A stretch of DNA of 64,000 nucleotides from Chthoniobacter flavus (GTDB lineage: Bacteria > Verrucomicrobiota > Verrucomicrobiia > Chthoniobacterales > Terrimicrobiaceae), in NCBI GenBank assembly GCA_945860745.1, contig CAMASH010000005.1:1-64000 (forward strand), given 5' to 3'. Position numbers and translations under genes: made by a program. Positions 62,499 through 64,000 of the stretch are shown here, piece by piece. Position 1 is the first letter of the stretch, and every line of letters begins with the position of its first letter. The notes below the pieces were generated by a model. It did not search any database. It was not told the DNA's origin and saw only the letters and a list, made by a program, of their open reading frames with translations.

Positions 62499-63449
62499 TC
62501 ATTTCACCTGAGGAATTTTGTGTTGTTCCTTGGTTTTCCGGTCTTGTATTAGGGCTTCTCCTTCGGAGATGTCAATGAGTTTATACTTCCGGTCGGTTTC
62601 CGGAGCGAGGGTGAATTCATCCTCCTTTTTCACGGTGAACTTCGATCCATCGTAAAGATAACGGAATTCGCCGAAGGAGGTCGGGTCGTTGGCTTCCTTG
62701 CGGGCCACCAGAACAATCTTCCGTCCATCCTCGGTATTTTCGATGGTCAGTTCGGAAACGTCTTTCTCAATCTCGTTCTCGACGGCCATTTTCTTTTCAT
62801 ACCCCACCACTTTGTAGGGGGTGCCCTTGATCAAATGTCCTTTTTCCAGAAACTGGGTGCTGGTCTTGAGATCCTTGGTATTGATGGTGAAGGTCTGGCC
62901 GTCATCAGGACTGCCGGTGAAGATCAGGCGGAAGGGTTTGGAGATGAATTTGAGAAGCTGGAGCTTGGTGAAATACGGCGGTACGGAATTTTTGTCCCGG
63001 GGATTGGTGCCCGCGAGAAATTCCTCCAGATTGCTGAACCGATCCTCGTCCGGGTCCTGTTCCTTGATGTCCCGCTCCCAATAGGCCAGGCTGTTATCGA
63101 TCAACCAGGAGTTTGTGAGGGGCGGATGAAGCGGCTCCGGGCTCTCGGTCGGATCGATCAACGTGTTGCCGCCGTTTTCATCCTCCTTCAAAACATAGGG
63201 ACGGGAAACGAGCAGGGAGCCATCGTGCACGAGCCAATTCGGGGGTCCCTTGACCACCGATGATGCCGCCGTCAGGGTTTCCGAGGGATAGGGTTTAATC
63301 GCGTTGTCTTTCGGTTTGGAGCTGTCCCTCCCGGCGAATTGCGCGGGGAAGCTGTTCACATTGCTGATGATCAGCCCGCTCGAAACCAGCAGGGCCAGAA
63401 TGGCAAAACCCAGGACAGCCCGCTCGTAATTTGTCTTCAGCCATTCCAT
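62499..63449 (-). CDS. Amuc_1099-like pilus-system protein
   Basis: The 316-residue protein has an N-terminal membrane span (AVLGFAILALLVSSGLII, residues 11-28), then a periplasmic region. That region includes DEDRFSNLEEFLAGTNPRD near residue 140, which looks like a dockerin/calcium-loop type segment, and beta-rich repeats to the C-terminus (ending KTKEQHKIPQVK). Position between an Amuc_1100-like gene and the secretins is the same as that of Amuc_1099 in Akkermansia, so it is assigned to that family. Function unknown; probably an inner-membrane/periplasm linker of the pilus-like machine. It is 6 bases from the upstream gene. Confidence 0.65.
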   Translation of the reverse strand: MEWLKTNYERAVLGFAILALLVSSGLIISNVNSFPAQFAGRDSSKPKDNAIKPYPSETLTAASSVVKGPPNWLVHDGSLLVSRPYVLKEDENGGNTLIDPTESPEPLHPPLTNSWLIDNSLAYWERDIKEQDPDEDRFSNLEEFLAGTNPRDKNSVPPYFTKLQLLKFISKPFRLIFTGSPDDGQTFTINTKDLKTSTQFLEKGHLIKGTPYKVVGYEKKMAVENEIEKDVSELTIENTEDGRKIVLVARKEANDPTSFGEFRYLYDGSKFTVKKEDEFTLAPETDRKYKLIDISEGEALIQDRKTKEQHKIPQVK

Positions 63450-63455
63450 AAGCGG

Positions 63456-64000
63456 TTACTTTTTGACCTCCACCGGTTCGGCAAAATCGAGAATCTCAAT
63501 CCGCAGGGTGGCTTTGACCAACTCCTGGCCGAGGATTACGTTGAGGTCGTTGGCCTTGCCCTCCGGGGAAATCGAACGACCCGTCGTCAGACCGGGGGCG
63601 GCGGCGGAGTTCTTATCGGCTTGAACAATCAAGGGGCCGGCGGGGTTGCTATTCTGGATACTCAGGCCGCGGATGAGGAGGAATTGATCCGAATTCACCA
63701 GGGAATTGAAGGCCACCCGGAACTTGGCTTGTTCCGCAGTGAAAGTCAGATCGAAGAGATAACGCTCCAGAATTTCCGCCTTCTTTTGTGCCCCCGCCGC
63801 TGCCGCCGGGGCTTCCTCGGGAAGCAGGCGCCGCTCAAGACTATCGATGGATTGAACCTTCAAGTCGATCAGTCCCAAGACAACCTTGGTGATCACTGCC
63901 AACTGGCGGTCCAGGGCGGGTGCGGACCGTTCGCTGGGCTGCGAGTTGGCATATTGTCCGAATCCCAAATAGAAATCCTTGGGGAGGATCACGCCGGCGG
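63456..64000 (-). CDS. Amuc_1100-like pilus-associated protein (5' end missing at window edge)
   Basis: At least 181 C-terminal residues are present. The frame runs off the right edge, and the GTG at 63992 is probably an internal Val. The sequence has LPKDFYLGFGQYANSQ, a helical region (LAVITKVVLGLIDLKVQSID), FNSLVNSDQFLLIRGLSIQN, and the end VILGQELVKATLRIEILDF. These resemble in order the C-terminal half of Akkermansia Amuc_1100 (PilO-like fold, ending with a GKEQVFVQVSLNLVHF strand). An Ala-rich linker (EEAPAAAAGAQKK) is also similar. It is upstream of the Amuc_1099-like gene and the two secretins in one operon. Confidence 0.7.
   Translation of the reverse strand, partial: AGVILPKDFYLGFGQYANSQPSERSAPALDRQLAVITKVVLGLIDLKVQSIDSLERRLLPEEAPAAAAGAQKKAEILERYLFDLTFTAEQAKFRVAFNSLVNSDQFLLIRGLSIQNSNPAGPLIVQADKNSAAAPGLTTGRSISPEGKANDLNVILGQELVKATLRIEILDFAEPVEVKK

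Overview
The window looks like a GC-rich chromosome segment of a Verrucomicrobiota bacterium. Evidence: a Gram-negative envelope gene set (waaA, an AsmA-like protein, two secretins), a PEP-CTERM surface protein, a filamentous-haemagglutinin-type giant adhesin, TPR membrane proteins, and at the right edge a block resembling the Akkermansia Amuc_1098-1099-1100 pilus-like locus. No rRNA, tRNA, CRISPR array or intact transposase was seen.

Layout. 1-4.7 kb: housekeeping genes (tadA, rpe, a KamA-family aminomutase, a phosphohexomutase). 4.9-7.9 kb: an unstable island with three toxin-antitoxin modules (HigBA, HicAB, VapBC), a recent 250 bp duplication of the higA 3' end split by a 137 bp non-coding element with 11 bp target duplications, a second small inverted-repeat element, and a truncated slipin gene. 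8-29.5 kb: a cell-surface block with a TPR membrane protein, a 3.9 kaa TPS-domain adhesin, two related STT3-like GT-C membrane proteins, a Pro/Ser-rich anchored protein, a PstS-like secreted protein and a PEP-CTERM protein. 29.8-42.1 kb: a compact 11-gene operon for activated-sugar and glycan synthesis. It has the CDP-3,6-dideoxyhexose genes rfbF-rfbG-rfbH, an SDR, a sugar methyltransferase and a YerE-like ThDP enzyme, suggesting a yersiniose-like branched sugar, then an FkbM methyltransferase, a HAD phosphatase, a NeuB-type synthase, a GT2 and an LPG-synthase-like membrane protein. 42-47 kb: a GT39-like protein, two tandem paralogous TPR membrane proteins and a small secreted protein. 47.2-57.2 kb: ade, waaA, rsmD, an AsmA-like gene, a diacylglycerol kinase, a rhomboid protease, another GT39-like protein, rho and coaE. 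57.3-64 kb: two tandem secretins and Amuc_1099/1100-like genes, the last cut by the window edge.

How it fits together. Most of the window serves the envelope: sugars are made, loaded on lipid carriers, flipped and attached, while giant adhesins, sorted PEP-CTERM proteins and a pilus-like secretin complex form the surface. A recurring 6-4-6 inverted-repeat motif (type GTTACG-N4-CGTAAC) lies ahead of the giant adhesin, the PEP-CTERM gene, one TPR gene and a small secreted protein, and may tie them into one regulon. Functions are inferred by eye from motifs and family knowledge; no database search was run.
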